64,000 nt of DNA from Streptomyces sp. NBC_00569 (lineage in GTDB: Bacteria > Actinomycetota > Actinomycetes > Streptomycetales > Streptomycetaceae), in the NCBI RefSeq assembly GCF_036345255.1, contig NZ_CP107783.1:2604001-2668000 (forward strand), given 5' to 3'. The position numbers and the translations under genes were made by a program. The notes beneath the pieces are model-generated. The model searched no databases. It was given only the letters and a program-made list of their open reading frames with translations, and was not told the DNA's origin. How positions within the stretch are numbered: position 1 is the first letter of the stretch; each line of letters opens with the position of its first letter. Below are positions 1-9,533 of this stretch, one piece after another.

Positions 1-10
1 GGAAGCGCAT
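1..10 (-). CDS. 5' tip of a further ebo-operon gene (truncated by window edge)
   Basis: An ATG on the minus strand begins three bases after the stop of the TatD-like gene and reads Met-Arg-Phe before the window ends. Position and spacing suggest the next gene of the same operon. In ebo clusters a TIM-barrel 'metabolite traffic' protein (EboE) and an alkaline-phosphatase-like protein (EboF) usually occur, so one of these is a reasonable guess. Only three codons are visible, so the identity is inference. Confidence 0.35.
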
Positions 11-13
11 CGC

Positions 14-862
14 TCACGCCCCGCCGCGCAGGATGGAGTTCCCCTCGTGGGTGGCGCCGGTCCCCTCGACGTCGAGGTAGAGCCGGCCGCTGAGGCCGTA
101 GAACGCGACGGGGTTGCGCCACAGGACGCGGTCGACGTCGTCCTCGGTGAAGCCGGCCTTGAGCATCGCGTCGGCGACCTTGCGGGTCTTGAGGGGATCG
201 CTCTTGCCCCAGTCGGCGGCCGAGTTGACGAGAACCTGCTCGGGTCCGTACTCGGTGAGGATCGCGACCATCCGCTCCTCGTCCATCTTGGTGTCGGGGT
301 AGACGGAGAACCCGAGCCAGCAGCCCGCGTCCTTGGCCTCCTTCACCGTGGTCTCGTTGAGGTGGTCGATGAGGACCCGGTCGAGCGGCAGGGCCGACTC
401 GCGTACGACGTCCAGGGTGCGGCGCAGGCCGGCGAGCTTGTCGCGGTGCGGGGTGTGCACGAGGGCGGGGAGTTCGTGGTCGGCGGCGAGCTGGAGCTGG
501 GCGGCGAGCGCGGTGTCCTCGGCGGGGGTCATCGAGTCGTAGCCGATCTCGCCGACGGCGACGACGTTGTCCTTGACGAGGTAGCGGGGCAGCGCGTCGA
601 GGACGGGTGCGCAGCGCGGGTCGTTCGCCTCCTTGGGGTTGAGGGCGAGGGTGCAGTGGTGGGCGATCCCGTACTGCGCGGCACGGAAGGGCTCCCAGCC
701 GAGGAGTGCGTCGAAGTAGTCGAAGAACGAGGCGGGCGAGGTGCGGGGCTGGCCGAGCCAGAACGACGGCTCGACGATCGCCCGGACGCCCGCGGCGTAC
801 ATGGCCTCGTAGTCGTCGGTGGTGCGCGACGTCATGTGGATGTGCGGGTCGAAGATGCGCAT
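14..862 (-). CDS. TatD-like metal-dependent hydrolase of an ebo-type cluster (EboB-like)
   Basis: A 282-residue amidohydrolase-fold protein. The N-terminal metal motif is Asp5-x-His7-x-His9; further likely metal ligands are Glu105 (in VGEIGYD), His136, His167 (IDH) and Asp217 (NSAADWG). This ligand set matches the TatD/phosphotriesterase-like superfamily, which hydrolyses ester or amide bonds with two divalent metals. The substrate is unknown. The ATG overlaps the EboA stop by one base (TGATG), so the two are translationally coupled. The company of EboA, a UbiA prenyltransferase and a TIM-barrel isomerase points to the ebo role of handling or exporting a secondary metabolite precursor rather than DNA repair. 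Cytoplasmic; no signal peptide. Confidence 0.8.
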   Translation of the reverse strand: MRIFDPHIHMTSRTTDDYEAMYAAGVRAIVEPSFWLGQPRTSPASFFDYFDALLGWEPFRAAQYGIAHHCTLALNPKEANDPRCAPVLDALPRYLVKDNVVAVGEIGYDSMTPAEDTALAAQLQLAADHELPALVHTPHRDKLAGLRRTLDVVRESALPLDRVLIDHLNETTVKEAKDAGCWLGFSVYPDTKMDEERMVAILTEYGPEQVLVNSAADWGKSDPLKTRKVADAMLKAGFTEDDVDRVLWRNPVAFYGLSGRLYLDVEGTGATHEGNSILRGGA

Positions 863-1509
863 CAGGACTCCTCGGCCTTGGGGGGAGGGGGCACGACCAG
901 GGGGGTCAGGGCCAGTACGCGGTGCAGGTCGTCGGGGACGGGACGGCCCGCGGCGGTGCGCTCGTTCGCGTAGTCGCCGAGCATGCGGGCGAGTTCGGCG
1001 TCGCCGCGGGCGCGTTCGGCGAGCTCGGCGACGGCGGACACCGGGACGCCGGTGAAGAGGCACTTCAGTACGGCGTGTCGCCAGTGGTGCGCGGTGAGGT
1101 GCTCGGCGGCGTAGGGGCCGACGGCGGCGGCGACGAGCCGGGTGTCGTTCGTGCGCAGCGCGTCCTCGACGAGGGGCAGCGCTTCGGGTCCCGCGACGAG
1201 GTGGGGCAGGGCCGCGAGGACGGCGCGGCGTTCGGCGGCGGCGCCCTGTTCGTAGAGGCGGGTGAGGGTGGCGGTGTCGGCGCGGGCCGCGTGCAGGAGG
1301 ACGATGCGGGCGCTGTCGGCGTGCTCGCCACCGCAACGGCGCCCGGCTTCGGCGAACCTCAACTCCCATGAGGCGTACGCCTGTTGATCTCCACGCTCAC
1401 CGGCGGCGGCCTCCGCCGCGGCCTTGTCGAGCCATGTGCGGGCCGTCTCGCCGAGACAGGCGTCGGTGTGGGCACGGAGGGCCGCGATGCCGGGAGGTGT
1501 GTCGGTCAT
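862..1509 (-). CDS. eboA: EboA domain protein
   Basis: A 215-residue, Ala/Arg/Glu-rich, mostly helical protein without signal or membrane segments. It carries the feature that made me call EboA: an N-terminal helical region with an R-W-L motif, then a stretch resembling HEAT-like helices, around AVLKCLFTGVPV near residue 155, and a region of ARMLGDYANER near 185. EboA is the defining but biochemically uncharacterised member of ebo gene clusters, first linked to export of scytonemin precursors in cyanobacteria. It starts in a 4-base ATGA overlap with the upstream isomerase gene and runs directly into the TatD-like gene. Assignment rests on recognition plus gene context. Confidence 0.75.
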   Translation of the reverse strand: MTDTPPGIAALRAHTDACLGETARTWLDKAAAEAAAGERGDQQAYASWELRFAEAGRRCGGEHADSARIVLLHAARADTATLTRLYEQGAAAERRAVLAALPHLVAGPEALPLVEDALRTNDTRLVAAAVGPYAAEHLTAHHWRHAVLKCLFTGVPVSAVAELAERARGDAELARMLGDYANERTAAGRPVPDDLHRVLALTPLVVPPPPKAEES

Positions 1510-2354
1510 GGGGTGCCCCTTTCGGCGGCGCGCAGGAACCGCAGGGATTCCTCGGCGAGTCGGGGTCCCGCGTGGGAGTGGCGGGGCAGTTCCACGACCG
1601 CCAGTCCCTGGTAGCCGGTGGCTTCGAGGGCTTCGAGCACCGGCGGGAAGTCGATCTCGCCGTCGCCGAACGGGAGGTGTTCGTGGACGCCCCGTCGCAT
1701 GTCCTCGATCTGTACGTGCTTCAGCCAGGGAGCGGCCTCGCGCACGCAGTCGGCGGGCGGCAGCGGCTCCAGGCACTGGCAGTGGCCGATGTCCAGGGTG
1801 AGGCCGAGCGCTTCGGGGCCGCCGAACTCCTCGCGGAGGTAGTGGAAGTCGGCGAGTGTGGCCAGGAGGTGGCCGGGCTCGGGCTCGATGGCGAGCGGGA
1901 CGCCGGCGGCGGAGGCCGCGTCGAGGACGGGGGCGAGCGCGTCGGCGAGCCGCTTCCACGCGGTGCCGTCGTCCGTGCCGTCGGGGGTGATGCCGCTGAA
2001 GCAGTGCACGGCGTGGGCGCCGAGGTCGGCGGCGACCTGCACGGCCCTGATGAGCAGCCGGGTGCGGGCGGCCCTCGCGTCCGGGTCGGGGTCGAGGAGC
2101 GAGGGTCCGTGCTTGCGGCGCGGGTCGAGGACGTAGCGGGCGCCCGTCTCGACGGTGACGCCGAGGCCGTGCCGGTCGAGGACGCGCGCCACCTGCCGGG
2201 TGCGGGTGGGCAGGTCGGGGACCAGGGGGTCCAGGTGCATGTGGTCGAGGGTGAGGCCGACGCCGTCGTAGCCCAGGTCGGCGAGGACCGCGAGGGCGTC
2301 CTCCAGGCGGAGGTCGGTCAGGCCGTTCGTGCCGTATCCCCAGCGGATGCTCAT
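1506..2354 (-). CDS. sugar phosphate isomerase/epimerase-like TIM-barrel protein
   Basis: A 282-residue protein of the AP-endonuclease-2/xylose-isomerase-like TIM-barrel family. Visible family marks are the N-terminal GYGTNG strand, VTVETGARYVLDP around 70-80, IEPEPGH with the probable metal-binding Glu, LDIGHCQ with Asp and His, and the terminal VQIEDMRRGVHEHLPFGDGEID segment, where His and Glu ligands normally sit. Such enzymes isomerise or epimerise sugars and inositols. The ATG overlaps the prenyltransferase stop in ATGA. Next to an inositol-phosphate synthase it may act on an inositol- or ketose-derived intermediate; that is inference. It differs from the second TIM-barrel gene at 8516-9520. 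Confidence 0.8.
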   Translation of the reverse strand: MSIRWGYGTNGLTDLRLEDALAVLADLGYDGVGLTLDHMHLDPLVPDLPTRTRQVARVLDRHGLGVTVETGARYVLDPRRKHGPSLLDPDPDARAARTRLLIRAVQVAADLGAHAVHCFSGITPDGTDDGTAWKRLADALAPVLDAASAAGVPLAIEPEPGHLLATLADFHYLREEFGGPEALGLTLDIGHCQCLEPLPPADCVREAAPWLKHVQIEDMRRGVHEHLPFGDGEIDFPPVLEALEATGYQGLAVVELPRHSHAGPRLAEESLRFLRAAERGTP

Positions 2355-3259
2355 GTGACGCTCACCTTCGGTGCGATGCGCTGCGCGAGCGGCGCGAGGG
2401 CGGCGGTGATCAGAGCCGTCCCGGGGGCGCCGGCCCTGGCCGCGAGGGCGGCCTGGAGGGGGATCATGGCGCGGATGCCGCCGCCCACCGCCCGCTGGGT
2501 CAGGGGCGGCGAGGGGTTGAGGGCGGCGTGGAAGTAGGGGCGGGCCGCGGTGGCCGCGTAGGCGGCGGCCAGGGCGGCGGTGGTGGTACCCGGCAGGCCG
2601 GGGGCGGCTGCTACCCGCCGGCCTGCCGGGAGTCGTGGGGCGCGCCCGGTGATCCGGGTCAGCGCGAGGGTCGCGGCGAGCGCGCCCAGGGGGGCTTTGA
2701 CGTCGCCGCCCTGGGTTTCGTTGCGGGACACCGCGGTGACGGCGAGCGTGTGGGCGGCCAGCGTCGTGGCCGCGGGCAGAGCCCTGCGATGCAGACGGCC
2801 GGAGGTCGCCGCCGCTCCCAGCAGCACGTCGAGCCCTCTCGCCGCCGCCATCGCCACGGGTCCCGCCGGTGTCTTCTTCAGGCCCAGGTCGTAACCCCAC
2901 ACCGTCGCCGCGAGCGCGCCCGCGGCCAGGGCCGCGGGGCGGCCCGCCCGGGCCGCGAGGGCCAGGCCCGCGGCGGTGAGGCCGCCCGCTGCCGCGAGGG
3001 CCGCTGCGGGGCGGATTCGCCCTGACGGCAGCGGGCGGTGCGGGCGGTCCACGGCGTCCTCGGCGCGGTCCGCCCAGTCGTTGAGGGCCATCCCCGCCTC
3101 GTAGAGGCACAGGGACGACCCGATGGCGAGGAAGGTGCCTCGGCCGGGGCGCAGGCCCACCGCGGACGCGCCCGCGAGCGCGTCGCCGGGGACCGTGAAC
3201 AGGGCGGGCAGACGCAGGAGTTCGGCCCAGGCCCGCAGGTGCTGCGCGCGGCCGGTCAC
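2351..3259 (-). CDS. UbiA-family prenyltransferase (SCO3242/EboC-like)
   Basis: A 302-residue integral membrane protein with about eight hydrophobic Ala/Leu-rich helices. The first Asp-rich motif of UbiA enzymes is seen as NDWADRAED near residues 59-67, followed by RPHRPLPSGRI, which is the highly conserved R-P-x(3)-L-x-S-G block. A second acidic/basic motif is WGYDLGLKKTPAGP near 120-132. UbiA enzymes transfer a prenyl chain from its diphosphate to an acceptor within the membrane. The ATG overlaps the stop of the inositol-phosphate synthase (ATGA). Together with that enzyme it could prenylate an inositol phosphate or related polyol; this is a prediction from context only. Confidence 0.85.
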   Translation of the reverse strand: MTGRAQHLRAWAELLRLPALFTVPGDALAGASAVGLRPGRGTFLAIGSSLCLYEAGMALNDWADRAEDAVDRPHRPLPSGRIRPAAALAAAGGLTAAGLALAARAGRPAALAAGALAATVWGYDLGLKKTPAGPVAMAAARGLDVLLGAAATSGRLHRRALPAATTLAAHTLAVTAVSRNETQGGDVKAPLGALAATLALTRITGRAPRLPAGRRVAAAPGLPGTTTAALAAAYAATAARPYFHAALNPSPPLTQRAVGGGIRAMIPLQAALAARAGAPGTALITAALAPLAQRIAPKVSVT

Positions 3260-4374
3260 CGCAGGCTTCCCGCGAAAGCGACCAGCGTCGCGTACTGCTC
3301 GGCGAGCGCGGGGGACGCGTCGCCGTCGGGGTCCTTGAAGTAGAAGCCGAGTTCGGGCAGGGGCCCCTCGACTCCCTTCTCGTGGGCGCGCAGGAGAAGG
3401 CGGGCCAGGTCGAGGACGAGGGGGGCGGCGAGCGCGGAGTCGCAGCCCTGCCAGATCGTCTGGAGGATCATGCGGGAGCCGAGGAACCCGTCGAAGGCGA
3501 TGTGGTCCCAGGCCGTCTTCCAGTCGCCGAGCGCGGGCACGTCGTCGATGTGGACCTCGCCCTCGGGCGCGGCCCCGAGCGCGTCGGCGAGGACGCGTTC
3601 CTTGCCCGCGTTCTTCGCCGCGGCGGCGCCGGGGTCGGCGAGCGCGGCACCGTCGCCGCCGCCGAGGAGGTTCGTGCCGGACCAGGCCCGCACGGACAGG
3701 GAACGCTGGAGGAACATCGGCGCGAGCACGGACCGCAGGAGGGTCTGGCCGGTCTTGCCGTCGCGCCCCGCGTGGGGCAGGCCGCTGGTGGCGGCGAGAT
3801 CCGCGAGCGAGGGGTGGTGCAGGCCGGTGGAGGGCGTGAAGTTGACGTACGGGCAGCCCGCGCGGAGGGCGGCCGCCGCGTAGAGGGAGCTGGCGGGCAG
3901 CCGGCTGCTGTCGGGGGCGGGTTCCGTGGACGCCACGTTCACGACGACGGCGCCGGCGAGGCCGCCGCGGTCGGCGAAGTCACGGATGTCGGCGGCGAAG
4001 TCGGCGATGAGTTCGTCGTCGGACCGGGAGTCCCCCGGCTGAGGGCCTCCAGGGCGTATCTCCCGGTCGGCGGCGGCGAGTTCGGCGCCGACCGCGGTCG
4101 GCAGGCCGTGCGGCAGGACGCCTCCGGCGGCGAGGTGCTCGGCACGTTTGGGCAGGGGACAGTCGACCGTGTCGTGCCCGCCGAAGACGAGCGACGACAA
4201 CGTTGGCAGACCGGCGCCCGCGAAGGGTTCGGTCTCGGTGACCATGCCGGTCGGGGGGTGCAGGCCCGCGCCGACGGCGGCGCAGCCCGCGACCGCGGTG
4301 GTGGCGACGGAGCCACGGGCCCCGATGAGCCAGATTCCGAAGCGGGCGGTGGGGGAAGTGGGTTCGGCGGACAT
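3256..4374 (-). CDS. myo-inositol-1-phosphate synthase-like protein, first gene of the ebo-type operon
   Basis: A 372-residue NAD-dependent enzyme of the inositol-3-phosphate synthase family, which converts glucose-6-phosphate to inositol phosphate. The N-terminus holds the Rossmann motif IWLIGARGSVATT (13-25). Family blocks follow: SLVFGGHD, NVASTEP, PYVNFTPS, DGKTGQTLLRSVLAP with the conserved K-T-G, and DWKTAWDHIAFDGFLG with the catalytic lysine region. Length is near the short archaeal/actinobacterial type. It heads a run of overlapping genes (ATGA to the prenyltransferase). In many ebo clusters the equivalent position is a sugar phosphate cyclase (EboD); here a different cyclising enzyme may take that role, which is inference. 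Confidence 0.85.
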   Translation of the reverse strand: MSAEPTSPTARFGIWLIGARGSVATTAVAGCAAVGAGLHPPTGMVTETEPFAGAGLPTLSSLVFGGHDTVDCPLPKRAEHLAAGGVLPHGLPTAVGAELAAADREIRPGGPQPGDSRSDDELIADFAADIRDFADRGGLAGAVVVNVASTEPAPDSSRLPASSLYAAAALRAGCPYVNFTPSTGLHHPSLADLAATSGLPHAGRDGKTGQTLLRSVLAPMFLQRSLSVRAWSGTNLLGGGDGAALADPGAAAAKNAGKERVLADALGAAPEGEVHIDDVPALGDWKTAWDHIAFDGFLGSRMILQTIWQGCDSALAAPLVLDLARLLLRAHEKGVEGPLPELGFYFKDPDGDASPALAEQYATLVAFAGSLR

Positions 4375-4428
4375 GGGCAGCCTCCTTGTCGTACGCGAAC
4401 CTGGAGCCGGAGTTGCGGTGGTGGTGCG

Positions 4429-4470
4429 GGACGACGGGCGGGGGTCCGGCGTCCCCCGCCCGCCGTCGTC
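4429..4470 (-). terminator. hairpin terminator after the ThuA-DUF1080 gene
   Basis: A long GC-rich inverted repeat (arms beginning GACGACGG and ending CCGTCGTC, with one bulge) lies exactly at the stop codon of the ThuA-DUF1080 gene. There is no U-tract, as is common in Streptomyces. It would separate the sugar locus from the ebo-type operon that starts 54 bases further on. Confidence 0.55.
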
Positions 4471-5828
4471 TAGTGGCCGGACCCGGCGCCCGGCTTCACG
4501 GGCAGGTCCTTGACCCGGATGTCACGGAAGGACACCTGGTCGTCGTTGCCGTGGTTCTGGATCCCGACGTACCCGTCGCGCAGGCTCCGGGCGGGGTCGG
4601 TGTTGGTGAAGTCGTTGACCTTCACGCCGTTGAGCCAGATCCGCAGGTGCTCGCCCTCGACCCGGATCTCGTACGTGTTCCACTCCCCCGGCGGGTTCAG
4701 CGCGCGGTCGCGCTTCTTCACGTCGGCCGACTGGAAGCTGTAGACGGACCCGGTGGTGCGGTCGGGTGCGTCGGTCGCGTCGATCTGGACCTCGTAGCCG
4801 TTGTTCACGGCCGACCAGGGGTCGTCGGATTCCGGGAAGCCCACGAAGACACCGGAGTTGTCGTCCCCGGCCATCTTCCAGTCGAGCTTCAGGGAGTACG
4901 AGCCGAGCGAGCGGCCCGCGTACCAGAGCATTCCCATGCCGCCGGACGAGGTGAGCGTGCCGTCGTCCGAGAGCGCGAAGGAGCCGGGTCCGGCCTGCTT
5001 CCAGTCCTTGAGCGACTCGGCGGTCCCGTCGAACAGGGACGTGTAGCCGCTCTCGGGACGGCAGTCGGCCTGCGCGGCACCGCTCGCCCAGCGGATCCCG
5101 CCGAGCAGGTGCTGCCGGAAGGCCGGGTCGGCGTACGACTCCTTGGTGTGGCCCGCGCCGGTGTAGAAGGAGCGGCCGCCCCGGTAGTTCTGGCACCAGG
5201 AGATGGGGTGGTCGCCCGCCATGGTGCCGCCGGTGTACGACGACTCGTCGAGCGAGGCGAGGACGTGGGCGTGCTCGCGCGGGTTGGTGCGGTAGTTGTA
5301 CCACTCGTCGGTGCGGTTCCACGTCGGGGCGAGGTGGGCGGTGGCCGGGTTGCCCCGGTCCTCGACCTTGACCGTGGCGGGCTGGATCGCCGGGTGATTC
5401 TGGAAGTAGGCGCCGGCGAGGCCGCCGTAGAAGGGCCAGTCGTACTCGGTGTCGGCGGCCGCGTGGACGCCGACGTAGCCGCCGCCCTTCGCGATGTAGT
5501 GCTCGAAGGCCTTCTGCTGGTCGGCGCCGAGCACGTCACCGGTGGTGGAGAGGAAGACGACGGCGTCGTAGCGGCGCAGATTGGCGTCGGTGAAGGCGCC
5601 GGCGTCCTCGGTGGCGTCGACGGCGAAGCCGCTTGCCGCGCCCAGTTCCTGCACGGCGGCGATCCCCTCGGGGATCGAGTCGTGGCGGAAGCCCGCGGTC
5701 TTGGAGAAGACCAGGACCCGGCCCCCCGCCCCCGCGTCCCCCGGTGAGGAGGACGCGGGAGCGGAGACACAGCCGATGAGCAGGGCGGCCGCGGAGGCCG
5801 CGAGCGCGATACGGGTGGAGGTGCGCAC
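4470..5828 (-). CDS. secreted lipoprotein with ThuA domain and DUF1080 (3-keto-glycoside hydrolase) domain
   Basis: A 452-residue protein. The signal peptide ends in a lipobox LIGC (Cys20), so it is probably anchored outside the membrane. Residues about 37-260 form a ThuA-like, class I glutamine amidotransferase fold (VLVFSKTAGFRH, GYVGVHAAADTEYDW, and HPISWCQNYRGGRSFY near 205-225). Residues about 265-445 form a DUF1080 jelly roll (YTSLFDGTAESLKDWKQ, NSGVFVGFPE, YEVQIDAT, DGYVGIQNHG). DUF1080 proteins are reported to cleave 3-keto-glycosides; ThuA is linked to trehalose use. GTG start with AAGGAG eight bases upstream. It lies 15 bases after the sugar dehydrogenase gene, so both are likely co-transcribed. 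Confidence 0.88.
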   Translation of the reverse strand: MRTSTRIALAASAAALLIGCVSAPASSSPGDAGAGGRVLVFSKTAGFRHDSIPEGIAAVQELGAASGFAVDATEDAGAFTDANLRRYDAVVFLSTTGDVLGADQQKAFEHYIAKGGGYVGVHAAADTEYDWPFYGGLAGAYFQNHPAIQPATVKVEDRGNPATAHLAPTWNRTDEWYNYRTNPREHAHVLASLDESSYTGGTMAGDHPISWCQNYRGGRSFYTGAGHTKESYADPAFRQHLLGGIRWASGAAQADCRPESGYTSLFDGTAESLKDWKQAGPGSFALSDDGTLTSSGGMGMLWYAGRSLGSYSLKLDWKMAGDDNSGVFVGFPESDDPWSAVNNGYEVQIDATDAPDRTTGSVYSFQSADVKKRDRALNPPGEWNTYEIRVEGEHLRIWLNGVKVNDFTNTDPARSLRDGYVGIQNHGNDDQVSFRDIRVKDLPVKPGAGSGH

Positions 5829-5843
5829 AGTCCTGCTCCTTCC

Positions 5844-8300
5844 TCAGCCGGTGGTGAAGGTGAAGTCGTCCACGTCGAAGAGGGCGTCGGTGCCCGAACC
5901 CTTGAAGACCAGGAAGAGCGTCGTGGTCTTGGCGGGCGCCTTGCTGATGGTGCCGGTGACGTCCTTGTACGTCTCCCAGGACCCGGTGGGTTCGACCTTG
6001 GCGCTGCCGAGGAGGCGTCCGGTGGCGGAGCCGCTGCGGATCTCCAGCGTGCCGCCCTTGCCGGCGGACGCGACGCTCGCGGTGAACGACTTGACGTTGC
6101 TCAGGACGTACGGCTTGAAGGAGATCCAGTCGCCGTTGTTGATGTCGCCGACGGTCTTGCCGCCCTCCGCCGGGGTGTGGGCGACGATGCTGACGCCCTT
6201 GGAGTCGCCGTAGTGCTCGGCCTGGCGGTGCTTCTGCTGGGTGACGTTCTGGTCGTGGGTGGTCAGCGCGGGCTGGCCGTTGGCGCCCTTGTCGGTGTAC
6301 TCGGCGTCGAAGACCCCGAAGATGTTGGCGTTCGGGTCGTGCTCGCTGTCCGCGGAGGTCTTGATGGTGCCGGAGCAGCCGTTGGCCGAGGTGATCGGGT
6401 GGCCGTGGCTGTCGTGGCCGAGGATGTGCGTGACCTTGACCTTGGAGCAGTCGATCGTCCCGTCCTCGGGGTCGGTGACCTTCACCTTGAAGGGCACCTC
6501 GTCACCGAAGGTGAACAGCTGGCCGTCCGCGGGGAGTTCGAGGGTCACCGTGGGCGCGGTGTTGCCGACGACGAGGTGGGTGTCGGCGCTGCCGGTGCGG
6601 CCCGTCGCGTCCTTGGCGGTGACGGTCGCGGTGTAGGTGCCGTTCTTCTTGTACGTGTGGCTGGGCGCGGCGCCGGTGCCGGTGGTGCCGTCACCGAAGT
6701 TCCAGGAGTACGTCAGCGCGTCGCTGTCGGCGTCGGTCGCGGTCGAGGAGAAGCGGGCCTTCAGCGGGGCCTGGCCCGAGGTCTTGTCGACCTTGGCGTC
6801 GACGACCGGCGAGTGGCCGTCGGTGGCGTTCTCGATGCGGTAGAGGCCGGAGTTCTCGTCGCCGCCGAACCAGGACAGGCCGTAGTCCAGGACGTACAGT
6901 GCGCCGTCCGGTCCGAAGGCCATGTCCATGACCTGCGTGCCGGTCCACGGGAACGGGTTGATCGAGGTGACCTTGCCGTCCCCGTCCTGCTCGATCCGCT
7001 TGATCCACTGCCGGCCGAACTCACCGGCGAAGAAGTCGCCGTCGTAGGCCTCGGGGAACTTCACGGGCGAGGTGCTCGCCGCGTCGTAGCGGTAGACCGG
7101 GCCGCCCATCGGGGACTCGGAGCCGGTGCCGAACTCGGGCACGGAGCCGCCGTCGTAGGGGATCCAGGCCGGCTGCGCGGGCGGCAGGTCGACGATGCCC
7201 GTGTTGTGGGGCGAGGTGTTCTTCGGCGCGGCGCAGTCGAAGGCGGCGCCGGACGTCTTGGTGGCGAAGTCGTAGTCGATGTAGGCGTCGTTGTCGCCGG
7301 TGCAGTACGGCCAGCCGAAGTTGCCGGCCTTGGTGATGCGGTTGAACTCGACCTGGCCCGCGGGGCCGCGCTTCGGGTCGGCGGTGCCGGCGTCGGGTCC
7401 GTAGTCACCGACGTAGACGATGCCGGTCGGCTTGTCGACGCTGATCCGGAACGGGTTGCGGAAGCCCATCGCGTAGATCTCGGGGCGGGTCTTGTCCGTG
7501 CCCGGGGCGAAGAGGTTGCCGTCGGGTATGGAGTACGTGGCGTCGTCGTTGACCTTGATGCGCAGGACCTTGCCGCGCAGGTCGTTGCTGTTGCCGGCCG
7601 AACGCCGGGCGTCGTAGGCCGGGTTGCGGGTGGGCTGCTCGTCGATCGGCGTGTAGCCGTCGGAGGAGAAGGGGTTGGAGTCGTCGCCCGTCGACAGGTA
7701 GAGGTTGCCCTCCTTGTCGAAGTCGATGTCGCCGCCCACGTGGCAGCAGATGCCGCGCGAGGTGGGGATCTCCAGGATCTTCTTCTCGCTGGCGTTGTCG
7801 AGCGTGCCGTCCGCGTTGAGCACGAAGCGCGAGAGCTGGTTGTGGCCGTCGAAGGGCTTGAAGTCCGCGGCCGTGCCGTCGTTCGGGGCGTCGCCCGCGG
7901 GGGTGTCGAGCGGCGGCGCGTAGTAGAGGTAGATGAAGCGGTTGTCGCTGAACTTCGGGTCCACGCCGACGCCTTGGAGGCCCTCTTCGTCGTGGGAGTA
8001 GACGTCGAGCTTGCCGGCGACCTTGGTGGTGCCGTTCTCGTCGGTCAGGCGCAGGATGCCGTCGCGCGAGGTGTGCAGGACCTTGCGGTCCGGCAGGACG
8101 GCGAGCGACATGGGCTCGCCGACCTCTTCGGCGCCCTTGGCGAGGGTGACCTGCTGGAAGTCCTCCGCGGCGGCGACCGCGGCGTCGGGCGCGGGCGCCG
8201 CGCCGGCGTGCGGGGCGCCGATCGCGAGTGAGGCTCCGGCGAGAAGTGAGCCGGTGAGGAGTGCGAGTGCCTTGCGGAATCTCGGGCGTTTCCTGTGCAC
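5844..8300 (-). CDS. secreted PQQ-type sugar dehydrogenase with PKD and C-terminal carbohydrate-binding domains
   Basis: An 818-residue exported protein. A Sec signal (RKALALLTGSLLAGASLAIG, then AHA-like cleavage) precedes a six-bladed propeller of the soluble glucose/sorbosone dehydrogenase family (about 55-430; HTSRDGILRL, GLQGVGVDP, GGDIDFDKEGNLYLSTGDD, DYGPDAG, GPDGALYVLDYG). A PKD domain follows (about 440-520, YSWNFGDGTTGTG), then an Ig-like segment and a CBM6-like jelly roll at the C-terminus. The GTG at 8300 is chosen because GGAGGAA precedes it by six bases and the signal peptide begins there. It likely oxidises a sugar or polysaccharide end outside the cell; its product could feed the DUF1080 protein encoded 15 bases downstream. 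Confidence 0.88.
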   Translation of the reverse strand: MHRKRPRFRKALALLTGSLLAGASLAIGAPHAGAAPAPDAAVAAAEDFQQVTLAKGAEEVGEPMSLAVLPDRKVLHTSRDGILRLTDENGTTKVAGKLDVYSHDEEGLQGVGVDPKFSDNRFIYLYYAPPLDTPAGDAPNDGTAADFKPFDGHNQLSRFVLNADGTLDNASEKKILEIPTSRGICCHVGGDIDFDKEGNLYLSTGDDSNPFSSDGYTPIDEQPTRNPAYDARRSAGNSNDLRGKVLRIKVNDDATYSIPDGNLFAPGTDKTRPEIYAMGFRNPFRISVDKPTGIVYVGDYGPDAGTADPKRGPAGQVEFNRITKAGNFGWPYCTGDNDAYIDYDFATKTSGAAFDCAAPKNTSPHNTGIVDLPPAQPAWIPYDGGSVPEFGTGSESPMGGPVYRYDAASTSPVKFPEAYDGDFFAGEFGRQWIKRIEQDGDGKVTSINPFPWTGTQVMDMAFGPDGALYVLDYGLSWFGGDENSGLYRIENATDGHSPVVDAKVDKTSGQAPLKARFSSTATDADSDALTYSWNFGDGTTGTGAAPSHTYKKNGTYTATVTAKDATGRTGSADTHLVVGNTAPTVTLELPADGQLFTFGDEVPFKVKVTDPEDGTIDCSKVKVTHILGHDSHGHPITSANGCSGTIKTSADSEHDPNANIFGVFDAEYTDKGANGQPALTTHDQNVTQQKHRQAEHYGDSKGVSIVAHTPAEGGKTVGDINNGDWISFKPYVLSNVKSFTASVASAGKGGTLEIRSGSATGRLLGSAKVEPTGSWETYKDVTGTISKAPAKTTTLFLVFKGSGTDALFDVDDFTFTTG

Positions 8301-8430
8301 GGAGTTCCTCCGGAAAAGGGCGTGCGTACGGACGGGGGCGTGTCGCGCATGCGCTCTGCGGGTGCGATCGGTACGCCGGGGTGCGCCGTCACCCCGGAAC
8401 TGTGCGTGTCCTGTACAACATGCGACCGTA

Positions 8431-8505
8431 GCCACGTTTGTCCGGGACGGAAAGCCCTTGCACAGCAAAGGAGTCGACTTTCTCCCCGTGCAGGACAAAC
8501 GTGGC
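8431..8505. promoter_or_regulatory. 13-bp perfect inverted repeat upstream of the sugar dehydrogenase gene
   Basis: GCCACGTTTGTCC at 8431-8443 is repeated as its exact reverse complement at 8493-8505, 49 bases apart, in the 215-base gap before the dehydrogenase start at 8300. Two spaced operator half-arms for a looping repressor, or the stem of an mRNA structure, are possible. The ROK regulator of this locus (14618-15808) is a candidate binder. Function is inferred from position only. Confidence 0.5.
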
Positions 8506-8515
8506 CGACGGTCTG

Positions 8516-9520
<1,005 letters not shown>

Positions 9521-9533
9521 GAGCCGTGCCTCC

